DNA of 64,000 nucleotides from NCBI RefSeq assembly GCF_034190915.1, contig NW_026947490.1:66515494-66579493 (forward strand), written 5' to 3'. Origin of the DNA: Cavia porcellus. Lineage: Eukaryota; Chordata; Mammalia; Rodentia; Caviidae. Made by a program: the position numbers and the translations under genes. Position 1 is the first letter of the stretch. Every line of letters begins with the position of its first letter. Below the pieces are notes generated by a model. The model searched no databases. It was given only the letters and a program-made list of their open reading frames with translations, and was not told the origin of the DNA. Shown one piece after another: positions 23,601 through 34,895 of the stretch.

Positions 23601-24305
23601 TGCCGCTCTCCATGGATGGTGCCTTTAACCCACCAAATTGTTGAGACAGACTCTGATTTCCCACACTTTGCAGGTGGAGAGTGTAAGTCCTTTTCCCAGT
23701 CAGTAGCATCCACGCGCCTGTGTGTGGCCATCGCACGCTCAGCCCTTCACCATGTTGGTGCCATCCATAGAGAAGGGAAACTGAAGCTAGTGAGCTTCAT
23801 TGGTCCCTGTATGATAAGCTTCTGGCTGCAGGCTTGCGTCCCGCTGCGCGCCCCCTAGTGGGTATTTGAGATGTTGACCAAAAGAGCAAACAAGTCACCA
23901 CTTCGTGGCAAAGTGTATATGTTAAGATCACAGGGGGCTGAAGAGCAGACTTACTCTCAACAGGATAGGCAGGAAATGATAAAAAGAAGAAAGCTTTTCC
24001 CTAGTCTGTGATGAAATGTGTTTTTCTACGCACTGCCAGTTGTGGCCCAGATGTCGGCTTCCCCACCCTGAGCAGACCACATGCTCCACTGCCTCCCGTG
24101 TAATTATTCTCTTTCTTTGGCACACAGCTGTCACCCTCCCCACACTTCCCTCTAGACTGAATGACACACAAAGTCTCGGTCACCCCTTCTTTCTTGTGTC
24201 TTCTTTCTATTAACAAACCTAAGCCTCATGCTCAATGCCATGAGTGAGAGCCTGGTTCCATTGACACGTACAGCCCGTGATTCATTAAGTATTTACAGAA
24301 AACCC
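20633..24305. other. Unassigned stretch
   Basis: About 3.7 kb with no gene recognised. Open frames (longest 163 codons on the minus strand at 23240-23731) lack domains or plausible splice context. A strong CTCF-like motif lies at 23848-23861. AT-rich DNA at 22700-23100 has no nameable repeat. Confidence 0.5.
23848..23861 (-). promoter_or_regulatory. CTCF-like binding motif
   Basis: On the minus strand it reads CCACTAGGGGGCGC, a full match to the CTCF core CCASYAGRKGGCRS. It is not inside a repeat that I recognise. Occupancy cannot be judged from sequence. Confidence 0.55.
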
Positions 24306-24311
24306 ACTGTA

Positions 24312-24406
24312 GAGGGCTGGGGATTTAGCTCAGTGGCAAAAGCACCTGCCTTGCAAGCAGGTGGTTATGAGTTCGATCCCCTGTACTGATAAAAAAACAA
24401 AAAACA
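24312..24406 (+). mobile_element. ID-type SINE
   Basis: Starts GGGCTGGGGATTTAGCTCAG (with A box) and has GAGTTCGATCCCC (B box), then 'tgtactgataaaaaaac' and an A-rich tail. Flanks share CACTGTA, a short possible TSD. It resembles a tRNA gene head but is a retroposed SINE. Confidence 0.9.
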
Positions 24407-24409
24407 CTG

Positions 24410-25214
24410 TAAGGTGATTTGCTTGGTGCTTAGGACACATCTCGGATATGAACTGTCTGGTCATTGCTCTCATGGATCATACAGGTTAAACAGGAGCCAG
24501 CACTGTTCAGAAAAATGAGGAAAAATTCATCCATTGAAATGAAAACTCAGGGAGTGGAGGAAAAAAATAAAAAACCCTGACTTCATGTGAAGAGGCTGTG
24601 TTGGGGAAGTGACCACTGAGATGAAGATAGGAACTAACCAAGAGCAGGGAGGGATCGGAAACCTCAGGGTGGAGGAGCTGTTATGGAGAGGCTGAAGCCA
24701 GTTAGGAGGCTTGGAAGAGGCCACTGTGGCTTGAACCCAGAGAGTGAGGGGCAGTGGTAGGGGAGAAGCTGAACTAGGCGAAGCCTTTTGGGTTTCTCAG
24801 GGTCAAAGGGCACACATGAACTTTAGTCCTAAAAGCAGTGGGGAGCCTTTGCTGGGCTTTAAGTAGAGGGGTGATGTGATGTCATGCACATGTTTAAAAG
24901 ATTTCTCGATTTTTGGGGTAGAAAACTGAACAAGGCAGGCAGGGAGGAAAAGATGACCAATTAGGACTCCTCTGTCATAACCGTTCAAGTCAATCAGAGA
25001 CAGTGGACCTGGAACAGGGGTGGGATGGGGGATGGAGAAGGAGGCAGAGATGAGTTTCTGTAGGCCCAAGAGAGAGTCTCTGCTTACACATAGTCAGCAC
25101 TGTAATAATAAGTGCTAAATGCTGGCTGCTGCCATTGCTAAGGGCCCCTGTATTTGGACTGGGAAAGCAGGGATACACAAGCATAATGCCATTTAGCAAA
25201 GGGAAACAGCATTC
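24410..25214. other. Unassigned stretch
   Basis: Mixed sequence with no gene or nameable repeat. Confidence 0.5.
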
Positions 25215-25440
25215 TACGTCAGGCTTAGCAAGCCACAGCCTGTCTCGTGAACCGAAACTGGCCCCGTGCCTGTTTTGATTAATAAAGTTTTATTGGAACA
25301 CAGACATGCTCACATTTCCATTTAGTCTATGGCTGCTTTTCATGATGAGCTGAGCAGTTGTAAGAGACTTCAATGCCCACCACACTTATTTCTGGCTCTT
25401 TACAGAAAAGTCCACTGATCACTGTTCCAGAACAATGTTT
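25215..25440. mobile_element. hAT-type (MER1 group) DNA transposon relic
   Basis: 'gttttgattaataaagttttattggaacacagacatgctcac' followed by 'tctatggctgcttttca' and 'tggctctttacagaaaa' is a well-known mammalian non-autonomous repeat with hAT-like ends. I am not sure of the exact family name. No transposase is present. Confidence 0.6.
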
Positions 25441-26846
25441 CCTGTGGATGACAGCTGACGTTCTGCTACCTTTCTCACTGGCTGTCCCAGTCCGGAGACC
25501 AGGGCTCCTTCCCCACTCTGACTGTGGCTTCCCCAGTCCGGAGACCAGCTACCTCTCTTTCTGGTTGCAAGGAGGCTAGGGCTACACATATACAGCTAAG
25601 TGTATTCCTGTGCCTTCTTGCCTTACAGAATGGATTAGGACATAGCAGGAATATCCTGGTGTTAGTACTCTATTTTAGGTTGACACTGTGGGTCATTATG
25701 CTCAGACAGTGTTGAGCAGACCTCGCACGAGTCAGAGTTGCTGGGAGGTAATTAACGAAGATACTGACCTAGGCTGGGCCCCAGAGTCTGACTATCCAGC
25801 AGAGAAGCAGCCCCACGTCCATGAGTGCTTGGGAGTCTCTGTATCTTCATTCTTAGTCACGGCAGGGCAAATTGATCAAACTAGAGAAGCTTTCTCAAAA
25901 AGAAAGTGGAAAAGTTAGCAGTGACTTTCAGTATAAAAATGTTCATGTCTTATAAGAAAAAATAGAAACTCATCCAAACACAGTTATTATGTTAGATCTT
26001 CATAGAGATAACAACCATGAACCCCAATGGGCAGTGGGCACTTTGAGGTACGGTACCCCCAATGTTATATGGCAATAAATGAAGCAGAAAGATCACTTGT
26101 CCAGAGCATAGGACCCAGAAGGGACTGAACATGTCAGAGGGGCCATGATGAGACTCTTCCAAATTCTCTGCTTCTTAGTTTGTAAAATGAGGCTCATGAC
26201 AAGTTCAGTGACCCAGGAAGTGCTTACAGAGCATCTACTTGGTACCAGGGCATCCACGTTTCAGAGGGTGCAATGGAAGGACAGACTGGGTCCCCTGTGT
26301 AGCACAGAGCACTCTGTGATTGCAGATGAGGGACTCTAAAGTTGTTCCCCCACCACATCTATAGTCATCCTTAAGGCTTCTTTAGTAGCCCAGGGTCAGG
26401 TGTGTGGCCATCTGGGAACTGAACACAAATTTACAGCCTGATGAGGGTGAGGAGTGGGAGGTACCAGTCCCGTGTGAACAAGTTCAACATTCCCTAGAAA
26501 GCACTCACTGGAATAAATGACATTTTAATACAGCATCATAAAATATGTAAGAATCCATAATGAACAATCAAAAGTTTAAATAAAAACAGACTCCGTATGA
26601 CTGACTCTTTAAACATTCACTGAACATAAACAAGAGAGGTTCCTAGGGTTGCTGGCCAGCCTGGAGAAAGTGGAACCAAGTAAATAATTAACAGGACATC
26701 ATATCAAGGTCCACATCCATAGGCGTGGAGGTCTGTGGCTGGGCGGATGGAGGTGTGGACTTCATGGGCTCACGGGCAGAGCCGGGCACCAGAGGGTCAG
26801 AGTCCAGCAGGCCTTCTGCCTGGGGCCTCACTGGGCTCTCTCACCT

Positions 26847-26848
<2 letters not shown>
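25441..26848. other. Unassigned stretch
   Basis: No gene recognised. A 21-bp motif around 'agtccggagaccag' occurs twice near 25489 and 25535. A MIR-like 3' piece ('ctgcttcttagtttgtaaaatgaggctcatgac') lies at about 26160-26205. Confidence 0.45.

Positions 26849-26886
<38 letters not shown>
26849..26886. repeat. (CA)19 microsatellite
   Basis: Perfect CA repeat read directly. Confidence 0.97.
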
Positions 26887-26888
<2 letters not shown>

Positions 26889-26994
26889 GACACTGAGTGT
26901 TCGTTTCTACCAGGAGACTGATATGCACCCTGTCAGGCACTTTAACAACAGTTGAAATGATTGGCATCACATGTGAGATTGAAGAAATGAATTA

Positions 26995-27352
26995 CTATGT
27001 ATGTACCAATGTGTGCACACAATGCTGGTGAGTCTGTCCGTGTAAGCCAGTATGTATGTGTGCATGTGTGTCTGTGTGGTGTGTCGGTATGTGTGAGTGA
27101 CTGTGGTGCTGAGAAAAGTGAGTGGGTGTGTATCACCAGTGAGCATACCTGGGTACGTGTTTCAATGGATCAGGGTGTTAGTGTATGTGTTTTCATATAT
27201 GTGTGTGTCAGTGTGTCAGTGTGTCAGTGTATGTCTCTATTTGTGTTAGTGTATATGTTTGTGAGGATTTGTGTGTCATTGTGAGTGCTTCTGTGCACAT
27301 GATTTTCTGTGTGCGTGTGAATGAGACTGTGTATAGGTGCATGTGTGTGTGC
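26995..27352. repeat. TG-rich degenerate tract
   Basis: About 360 bases of imperfect TG/TGTA/GTGTC repeats ('gtgtgtcagtgtgtcagtgtgtcagtg' type). It has the opposite strand sense to the CA run just upstream. Alternating purine-pyrimidine DNA with no coding value. Confidence 0.85.
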
Positions 27353-27774
27353 TAAAGGAAGCCCTCCCAGGCACACAGTAGCCCCTGACCAAGGTGTCTG
27401 AGGTGTCCAATTCCTCAGGTCCTGTGGGAGCTATTCATGTTCATCAACACAGACTTTCCATCAGGTTCTGCAGCACAGAGGGAGCACTAGGTTCATCAGC
27501 TTTCCCTGGGACTGAGAGGTACAGTTTAGGATCAGTTCTCTGACAAGGCAGAGGAATGGCCTTGGGGCTTACCAGGCTAGCAGCTTTGAGGAGAAGGAGA
27601 AACACACTCCCTTTAGCGGAGTGTAGACCACTGCCTGACTACAAGACCGAGACAATGCTGAGGAACGTTCATCCCTCGGGGTCCGTTTTATGAACTGCAA
27701 TCACATCCTCACACAAGCTCATCAGTAGGTAGACAGCCCACACTGGACTTGGTTCTCCTGCCTGACAGCTTTGA

Positions 27775-27925
27775 GACCTGAGGCCAGGGTGTCTCAATGT
27801 GGCCTGGCAGTCGCAGCACCTAGGAGCTCATGAGAAATGCATATTCCCAGGCCTTCTCATCCCTGTAGGCTTTCACAGACCTTTTAAGGGTGTCTGAAAC
27901 TCACTCAATCTTGAGAACCTTAGTC
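27775..27925 (+). mobile_element. MER5/MER3-like hAT relic
   Basis: The order 'gtgtctcaatgtgg...cagcacctaggagct-atgagaaatgcatattcccaggcc' and the end 'tcttgagaaccttag' match the pattern of small hAT repeats ('cagtggttctcaa ... gagaaccactg'). Diverged. Confidence 0.5.
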
Positions 27926-28189
27926 TTAGGCAAAGCTCTTTCAATGTTTGGAATTATTTCTTCTACTTTCCCCTAAAAGAATAAAAGTCATATGCCATGG
28001 CCTACCACACCATGCTGTGGGGACATATGAGCTGATGGAAGTATTTAAAGGATAACAAAAGTAACAATTTCCTAAGTCATAACAATTAGTTATCATCACT
28101 ACAAAGCAAAAGGCATCTCTGAAGGAAGCCTGCCACCTTTGGCACTGATTTGCTGGGTGTTCTGCTTCAGGAATGGTGGCCATCGTGGA

Positions 28190-28590
28190 AAATGGCTGAG
28201 AAGTATGGGCTGCACAAGATGGCGGCTAATGCCCTCATGGCAGTTGAGCCAGTCTGTGTCAGAATGTTTTCCATTGTTATAGCAAAATTGTTATGACCAA
28301 ATGTTTCCCATTGTTCTGACTCTTGGTGGGATGACATTCGAAGGGTGTCTCAAGGCAAGATAGACCATCAGAGAGCAGCGAAGGGTCAGGCTTGCTCATC
28401 TGTAACAACTAACTCATGTGGTGGGAACTGGCTGAAGTCCTGGAGGAACATTTCACCTTCTGTGGTCAGACCTCCAGGGACTGACTCCACCCCTATAAGT
28501 TTCCACCAGCTCTCACATCACACACTGGAGACCAAGCTTCCAGTGCCTACACCTTTTAGGGACAAACCCCATTAAATCACAGAACCATCA
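28190..28590 (-). mobile_element. Probable MaLR-like LTR
   Basis: On the minus strand it begins 'tgatttaatggggtttgtccc' and continues with 'ccagtgtgtgatgtgagagct'. This resembles rodent MaLR copies but the 3' landmarks are weak. Confidence 0.4.
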
Positions 28591-28849
28591 TGTATGGTGG
28601 GCACAGTAGGTCAGTGTCCCCAGCATCTCTCGTGGAAAGGAATCTGCCTTTTCAGATGCTCAGGCCCAATGGGTATGGGTGCCAGGGCCAGGTAGGCCAG
28701 ACAGTGGCAACATTTTTTTCCAAAGTGTCTCAGGAAGAAGTGAAAGTAATCCAAGGAGATAAACATTCAAGAGAAGGTAGAAAAGTCACCTTTTCTATCC
28801 AGACATAAATTAAATATACAGCTGTGCATAGAAAAGGGGAAATTCCTGG

Positions 28850-29628
28850 TGTTGTAGTCAGGGGTTGTACAGAGAGAACAACTAGGATTAGGACATGGAG
28901 TTTATAATATTTTTATAATGGTCACCGGAAGTTAACACAGGAAAATGCAGAAAATCTATCCGCAACACCAACGACATAAATTATTTAGTCAGGAGCCTAA
29001 ACCCCACAGCAATGTCCCACATGAGTCCAGATAAAAACCCAGAGCTCAGGACAACGCCTCCATGAGTCCAACTGGAAGTCCAGAGCCCACCAGAAGGACT
29101 CACGCCAGTCTCTTTTACGGATCCGTGCTGGGAAGACCCAAGGGTCAGCGGTGGAAGCCAGAAAGTCTATGCCAGCAGGATGAAGGAGCTGTGCTAGTGG
29201 GATGAGGTTTCTAAACTGGAGCCGAGAAGTCACACTCACAACAAAGACCAGGGTTATCCTGAAGGCACCACAGCCGTCCTCAGTGACATGGAGGCCCCGA
29301 GCTCCTCCAACGACAAGCATAGTTGGGTACATGCCAGGAAGCAGCGTGATGAGTTCATCCTGGAGACCAAGCAGCACATGTCTTCCCCTCCGGAGCCAGG
29401 AAGCAATGCTCGATGTGAAGACCAAAGCTTCTCCAGGAGAACCAACAGCTCAGACAGCAACTCGTAGGAGAACCCACAATGCCTCCTTCACGCCTCAACC
29501 CCTCAACACCTCTCTTTTTCCCCACCTATTTATCGTGGCAACCCTCCTCAGGTGGAGCATCTTCTCTCAATGCATGCTGATGTAATTCAGCTGGCGTTAA
29601 GTTGACCACCAGTTCTCAACCCATAACA
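28850..29628 (-). mobile_element. Solo LTR of an unrecognised family, copy 2
   Basis: Bounded by a perfect 5-bp TSD CCTGG (28845-28849 and 29629-29633), and TG...CA-ended on its own strand (TGTTATGGGTTGAG to CTACAACA). At 779 bp with no internal region it is a solo LTR. It has a TATA-like 'cgataaatagg', two to three imperfect repeats of a 'ggactcatg' unit, and a 3' 'ttataaaaatattataaa' segment, all shared with copy 1 at 4774-5462. The minus-strand open frame of 142 codons (28997-29425) lies inside it and parallels the frame in copy 1, including the shared peptide DFLASTA. The 5-bp TSD fits an ERVL-like integrase. Confidence 0.82.
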
Positions 29629-29633
29629 CCTGG

Positions 29634-30714
29634 GTACAGGGCATTAGGAAAGGCGTTCTGTAGATAGTTCATAGAAAACCAGTCACACCAGTGTAAAACC
29701 AGTCCTGAGTCTTCAGACAGAGGCTTGTCGGAAAAGAAGTTTTAGGCTAAGAATCACCGAACTGAACAAACAAGAATGCCCCTTTCAGCATTGACTTCTG
29801 TTGTGACAGCATATTTACCTTATTACTGTGGCTCTTTTACATAGTATAAACTATATCACTTCGGTTAGTTTTAGAAATAGCACTATTCCATTAAACATCA
29901 CCATCCATTTCCAGAACCTAGTCCTCTTCCACACTGAAATCTGTGTCTATGAGACACTGACTCTCCGTTTCCTTTCCCCACTGAAAACACCATTCTGCTT
30001 TCTATTTGTACAAATTTGACTACTCCAGGAATGTCACATGAGAAGAATGATTCTGTATTGTTCCTTTTGTGACTGACTGATTTCACTTGTCATAATATTT
30101 CATGCAGAATATTGTAACAAATGTCACAATTTCCTTCTGTTTCAAGGCTTAAAAATATGCTGTTGTCTGTATATGCCATATTTTGTTTTACTTTCAACTA
30201 TGAATGCTATTTTTACTTGCAGTCTGTTTACCCCAAAATAAATGGGGGACTAAAGGAGGCCATCTGTAAAAGACATGGCACAGTGCCCAGGATGCAGTAT
30301 GTGTTCACTAAATAAATATTGGCATTATTTAGTGTCTTTTGACTAATAACATACATATGAACATGTGGACCTGCAGCCACCCAGCCTTTCTGCCCAGTTG
30401 CAAGGTAAGAAACCATTATTCCATTTTGTAAGTGACTCCATCAAAATTGTCATTGCTCAATTCCAGCTCAAGAGAGGGACAGAAAGTGTGATATAAATGT
30501 TACTTCATAGAAAAGCAAACATGATCAGGGCAATGTGTTTGGTGATGTTACCTTACAAGCCAAAGGCTCCCTGGTGACAGTGCTGTGGGGGAGCAGGATA
30601 ATGCACAGCTGTCTGGGAGGTGTTTACATGCACACCCAGCCTCTGTCCACTAAGAGTAAGCCCATAGATATTCATGTCTATTTTGAAAACTCCTCTCAAA
30701 CTACCTGTGGCTTT
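29634..30714. other. Unassigned stretch with a MIR 3' end
   Basis: Mostly AT-rich with no gene. At about 30262-30330, 'ggcacagtgcccaggatgcagtatgtgttcactaaataaatattgg' matches the MIR 3' end. Around 29850-30130 the DNA resembles decayed L1 but I cannot confirm it. Confidence 0.45.
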
Positions 30715-30883
30715 TTAACTTTCTGTTTTTCTGATAAAATGCCTGAAAAAAGCAGCTTAAAGAGTTATTTTGGCTCACGGTTCCAGAGGTTTCAGTCCAT
30801 GGCCAACTAGCTCTGTTTCTCCATGCCACAGATGAACTCTATAGCAGAAGGAGATGGCCCGGCAAAGCTGCTTACCCCTCATG
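30715..30883 (-). mobile_element. MaLR-type LTR, part 1 (interrupted)
   Basis: In plus-strand reading, 'ctgtttttctgataaaatgcctgaaaa' followed by 'ttggctcacggttccagaggtttcagtccatgg' is the mirrored 3' part of a MaLR LTR. It stops at ACCCCTCATG, the left copy of the TSD of an insert. The rest follows at 31377-31640. Confidence 0.7.
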
Positions 30884-31376
30884 TTAGTTAGGGTTCTCTA
30901 GAAGAGCAGACTCAGTGGAGACTCTATGTATAATTATGCAAGGAGATTTATGAGTTAGTCTTACAGACCAGAGGTGGGAGAGTCCGCAATGGCTGTCTGC
31001 ATACTGGAGAGCTGAGTGGTCTAGTAGCACTCAACCCAAAAATACAGAAGACATGGAACAAGAAGGATCAAGGAGGCAGCATCAGTCCAAAAAAGAAGGC
31101 CTGGATACTTACTGATGAGTCACCAGAGTGAGCCTGCCTTGGGAGGCTGAAGGAACAGACCAGGGGGATGTGTGGAACTCTTTCCAAACAGGGACACTCC
31201 TTCCCCTTATCCCTCCTACCTTGCTCAGGCTGCACGCCTACTGTTTAGTGCCACCCACATCTGGGATGGGTCTCCCTTCTCAGTTTCCTGGCCTGCAAGG
31301 GAGTCACCCACAGACACACTCAGAACTGCGCTTTTCTGACCTCCATTCACATCCACAGTGACACAGCATGATTGTC
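30884..31376 (-). mobile_element. Dispersed repeat inserted in a MaLR LTR
   Basis: About 493 bp flanked by a perfect 10-bp repeat ACCCCTCATG (30874-30883 and 31377-31386). The plus-strand left end 'ttagttagggttctctagaagagc' and 'aggagatttatgagttag' match the mirrored 3' end of a common mammalian repeat that I associate with L1 3' regions, but the family is uncertain. No poly-A tail is visible. Confidence 0.6.
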
Positions 31377-31640
31377 ACCCCTCATGGTGGCAGGATAAAG
31401 AGAGAGGTGGGGGAGGAGAGCCTGTGGTAGCGCCCTTCCTCTGGCATTTGCTCCATCTGGCCCCCAGCCTATCAGACTATGCCACCATATTCAGGTGGGT
31501 TGTCCCCTCAGACTGCCATCCCACATGCCAGGCTTTGCTGGAAACACCCTTGTAAACCCATGTGGAAGTGGGTTTTATTCATTTTCTAGGTGTTTCCCAA
31601 TTTGTTCAAACTGATAACCAATATCAACCACCACAGTAGA
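31377..31640 (-). mobile_element. MaLR-type LTR, part 2
   Basis: Continues the LTR after the insert ('cccctcatggtggcaggat', 'gagagcctgtggtag'). It ends near 31635 with 'ctgataaccaatatcaaccacc', the mirrored 5' end 'ggtggttgatattggttatcag' of this LTR group. Confidence 0.65.
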
Positions 31641-33922
31641 GGTTTGCTTGTGTAGGCAATACACACTGTCTTTCTAAGTGATGTGAAAATATTTTTACAA
31701 TGTAAATACTGAAAATGTTAAATTTGAGATAAGAGCAAGCCACATTTTTATTTTCTCCTTTGTTTCAAAGTCCACCCTGTTGGGGACCCAAAAGAAATGG
31801 GATTTTTGTTCAATGAAAAGATAATTAACAAGGAAGCGGGAGCTGATCATTAATGGCTATAACTGATGGCTGTATCAATCAATAATCTATAAGCATCATT
31901 ATCAATTGGTCTGAAATAGGGAATAGGGATCTCCGGGACTGAAATGGAACTGAAACTGGGGATCTCTGCAGAACCTCTTATTCACAGGAAATAAAAGCTC
32001 TGAAGAGGAGAACCTTTCACAGGAAAAACTCCAAGGGGTCCTCTGGGGTCCCACACTGCCCCCTGTCCACCCGTGTCCTTCAAGATCAGCTTCTTTGTCC
32101 TTTGGCTTTGCTTGCAGAGAGAATAAGACGCAGGTGTGGAGTCTGCAGCTCAGAGTCTGCTTACTAAGCAGATGGAAAAGGGGAGAGGAAAATTTCAACC
32201 CCACATGTGCGAGGGAAGTAAACATCTCCTTAGGGGAGAGGAAAGTCCTGGCCAGAGGCTGCGGCCAGGGCTGTGTACGAGGTGGAATATTTCATAAATA
32301 CGAGCCGGTGAGGCAGAAGGAGAGTGACTAAGATCATATTAACATCAAATTGGCTGCCCGAGGAGTCACACAGTGAACCCCTCCCTGTCATTAGCATGGT
32401 CCCCCCCATACACTGTTCGAGGTGCACTGTTATGCTTTATTAATGAACAACTAGGCAGATTCAGACCCCACAGATATCCATAACATCTGTGCCATGCAGG
32501 TGAAATAATGTGGGTTTATCTCCCATCTGGGAAATTCCAGCTCATAACTCATAAACATTCTCCTCACAGACTGACTTCAAGCATTTTCTGTGAGATATTG
32601 GAAGGATACACACTACCATAAAATTGTCTTGTCAAAAATGTTTAACAAGGCCTCATCATCAGACAACGTCAGATGGAGCCAGAATATGGGCATTCCACAA
32701 GAAAGTTGGCCTGGACTCCTCATGGAAATGTTTGTCATGACATTCAATGTCACAAGAATCAAATGGACTATAGGGAGAAAATCTCTGCCTCTTGGTGTTG
32801 TGGCTAGGATCTGTGAATCAAATTAGACAGAAATATATTAATGAGAGAATAAAAAGAAAAAATATTATTTGATATTTATATTTTTATATGGCATGGGATC
32901 TTCATAGAAAGAAATGAAAAAGAAGCAGCTAAAACTGGGGGCTGAAATGCCATTTTAACAAGGAGAGATACATTCTGAAGATGTGACAATGCAAAAGAAA
33001 AAGGGTTGGGGTGGGGTGGTCAGTTGTAAAGTTACTGGGGTGGGTACGGGGAAAATTAATGGAGGGCAAAGAGTACTTTAGTAGGGTTTGTGTAGACCCA
33101 CTGAGCATCAGCCCCTGATATTTGATCATGAGAATGTTCTCTTTCTAGTATGTGAATGATTTCTTTCTAGTATATTTCTGAGGGAAATTTTATGTACTGC
33201 TTTAGCTAGAAGAAGACAGGCAAAAATGCTTTCCTGTACCTGCTGGTTTCTCAGTGCCTTCAGCTGAAAATATGGTAATCAGTATGCAAAAACAGCGTAT
33301 TTTGGTAACATGTTCTGACCAGTTTAAAACAACAAACACAAGAATAAACACGTCAACCACCAATGAATCAAAAAGAAAGAAAAAATACAGAAGAAGAGAA
33401 AGGAAAGGAAAGGAAGAAGGGAGAAAAACAGGAAGGAGGGAGGGAGGGAAGGAAGGGAGGGAAGAAAGGAGGGAGGGCGGGGGAGAGAGGGAGACAAAGG
33501 GTGATGTGTGAAGCTGTGAGTGTGAAGGCAAAGGTGCACTGTGGATCCCAGAAGGTTGGAGAAGCCAGGAACATGGACTGTCCCAGGAAATTTGCATGGA
33601 GTGAGCAGTATCATCCAAAGACAGAAGTCATGGGGGCTACAATCTCCAGAAGTGCTGTAGGATTGGAGCTGCCAAGTCCTTTGGAGTTCATAAACTGCCA
33701 CAGATTTGCCTCTGATCCTGGACCAGGAACTACAGATTTAACATTTAACCTGCTGGATTTTGGACTTGCTTGGGTCTCATTCCTTTCTATCTCCCCATTT
33801 GTACCTTTTAGAATGGAAATGTCTATGTTGTGCTACTGAATGTTGGAAGGGTCTTAATTTTATTTTCATTTTTACAGGGGCTTGTAGCTAAGAGTTTGCT
33901 TTAAATCCCAGAGGAGACTTCA
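31641..33922. other. Unassigned stretch with purine tract
   Basis: No gene recognised. 33363-33500 is a purine-rich (GGAA/GGGA)n tract. At 31780 'tgttggggacccaaaag' followed by 'ggaaataaaagc' near 31987 hints at a retroviral-type LTR, but I could not find both ends. Confidence 0.45.
33363..33500. repeat. Purine-rich (GGAA/GGGA)n tract
   Basis: About 140 bases nearly all purine on the plus strand. It yields Lys/Arg/Gly- or Phe/Pro/Ser-rich frames that are not genes. Confidence 0.9.
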
Positions 33923-34265
33923 TGTTGGGAGCTGTGGAAGCTGGAAATCAGCCTAGGGCATGAACCAGACATGATCCTACCAGAAAACAAATAGCTCCTG
34001 GGTCAGCCACTTGAAGAGGTTGTTACAGTCCAGAGAAACACCAAGCTCCTAAACAATCCAAGCAATAGGTTGCTAGGCAGAGGGGCTGAATTGGACATAT
34101 CTTTCCCAGTATATAAATAAACATGCTGCATGGGTTGAGCAGCCCCTTTCCTCTCATCAGGAGAGTAAGGGCTCCACCTGACCCCCGTTTTGTCTTTTCT
34201 TTATTTGTTTCATCCTCTCACGGTCCTTAACCCCAAGAACCTCAGGAGTCCCATGGGCTGCAGCA
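33923..34265 (+). mobile_element. Class-II-like (ERV2) solo LTR
   Basis: Begins TGTTGGGAGCTGTGG, the usual start of rodent class-II LTRs. It has a combined TATA/poly-A region 'agtatataaataaac' at about 34108, a C/T-rich stretch with 'tttgtcttttctttatttg', and ends near CTGCAGCA. Flanks ACTTCA and ACTTTG agree at four of six positions, which could be a decayed 6-bp TSD. No viral coding sequence is next to it. Confidence 0.5.
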
Positions 34266-34387
34266 ACTTTGGACTCAGAATTTTTAGCAATGCTGAAACT
34301 GTTGGGGGTTTGGTAACTCTTAGAGGTGGACTAAATACCTTTTGCATAACAATATGTTCATGAGGTTTGGGGGGATCAGGGATAGAA

Positions 34388-34751
34388 TGTTACGATTTGT
34401 GTAAGGTGTCCCCCCAAGCGTCATGTGTTCACAGGTGGGGCTTCTCAGAGGTGGGAGGATCTAGAGTGTGGGATTAATTCATGGCGCAATGCTAGGATCA
34501 AGGGTGCTAGGATTAAGGATGTGAGTGCTGTCCATCCTAAGTACCCTGGATAAGATATAAAGAATAGAAGGAGCGGTGGTCCTTACTTTATTACTTGCTT
34601 TGCTGCCTTCTGCCTATCATGAACAGTTTTTCCTCTGCACTGCTTGCTTTCCCTGCCTTGGACCTAGCTGACTATAAACTGAAATCTCTACAAACTGTGA
34701 GCTGAATAAACCTTTCCTCCCTTAACTATGGGTATCTGTATTGCTTAGACA
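34388..34751 (+). mobile_element. MaLR-type LTR
   Basis: Starts TGTTACGATTTGTG. Shows 'cacaggtggggcttctcagaggtgggaggatct', 'ccttggacctagctgactataaactgaaatc', AATAAACC and an end 'attgcttagaca'. The flanks do not match, so the TSD is lost or the ends are slightly off. Confidence 0.8.
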
Positions 34752-34778
34752 GATTATTCTGTATTTTTTAAAAAGCTA

Positions 34779-34895
34779 AGAGTCAGGAATATACCTCAGT
34801 GGTACAGTGCCTAATAGGCAAGTACAAGGTCTTTTGTGGGTCCTGGTACCCAAAAGAGAATATAAAAATTAAAAATAAAATTTAAAAAGCTAAAA
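34779..34895 (+). mobile_element. ID-type SINE, old
   Basis: 'caggaatatacctcagtggtacagtgcctaataggcaagtacaaggtc' then 'gggtcctggtaccc' and an A-rich tail follow the ID pattern with many substitutions. Confidence 0.6.

Noticed and set aside
23240..23731. 163-codon minus-strand frame
   Set aside because: No recognisable domain, several overlapping frames on the other strand, and no splice or promoter context.
24312..24385. tRNA-like A and B boxes (also at 41077, 44041 and 50838)
   Set aside because: They are heads of ID-type SINEs with A-rich tails and TSDs. No cloverleaf with a paired acceptor stem is complete.
33363..33839. Lys/Arg/Gly-rich plus-strand frame of 158 codons and Phe/Pro/Ser-rich minus-strand frames
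   Set aside because: They are translations of the purine tract at 33363-33500.
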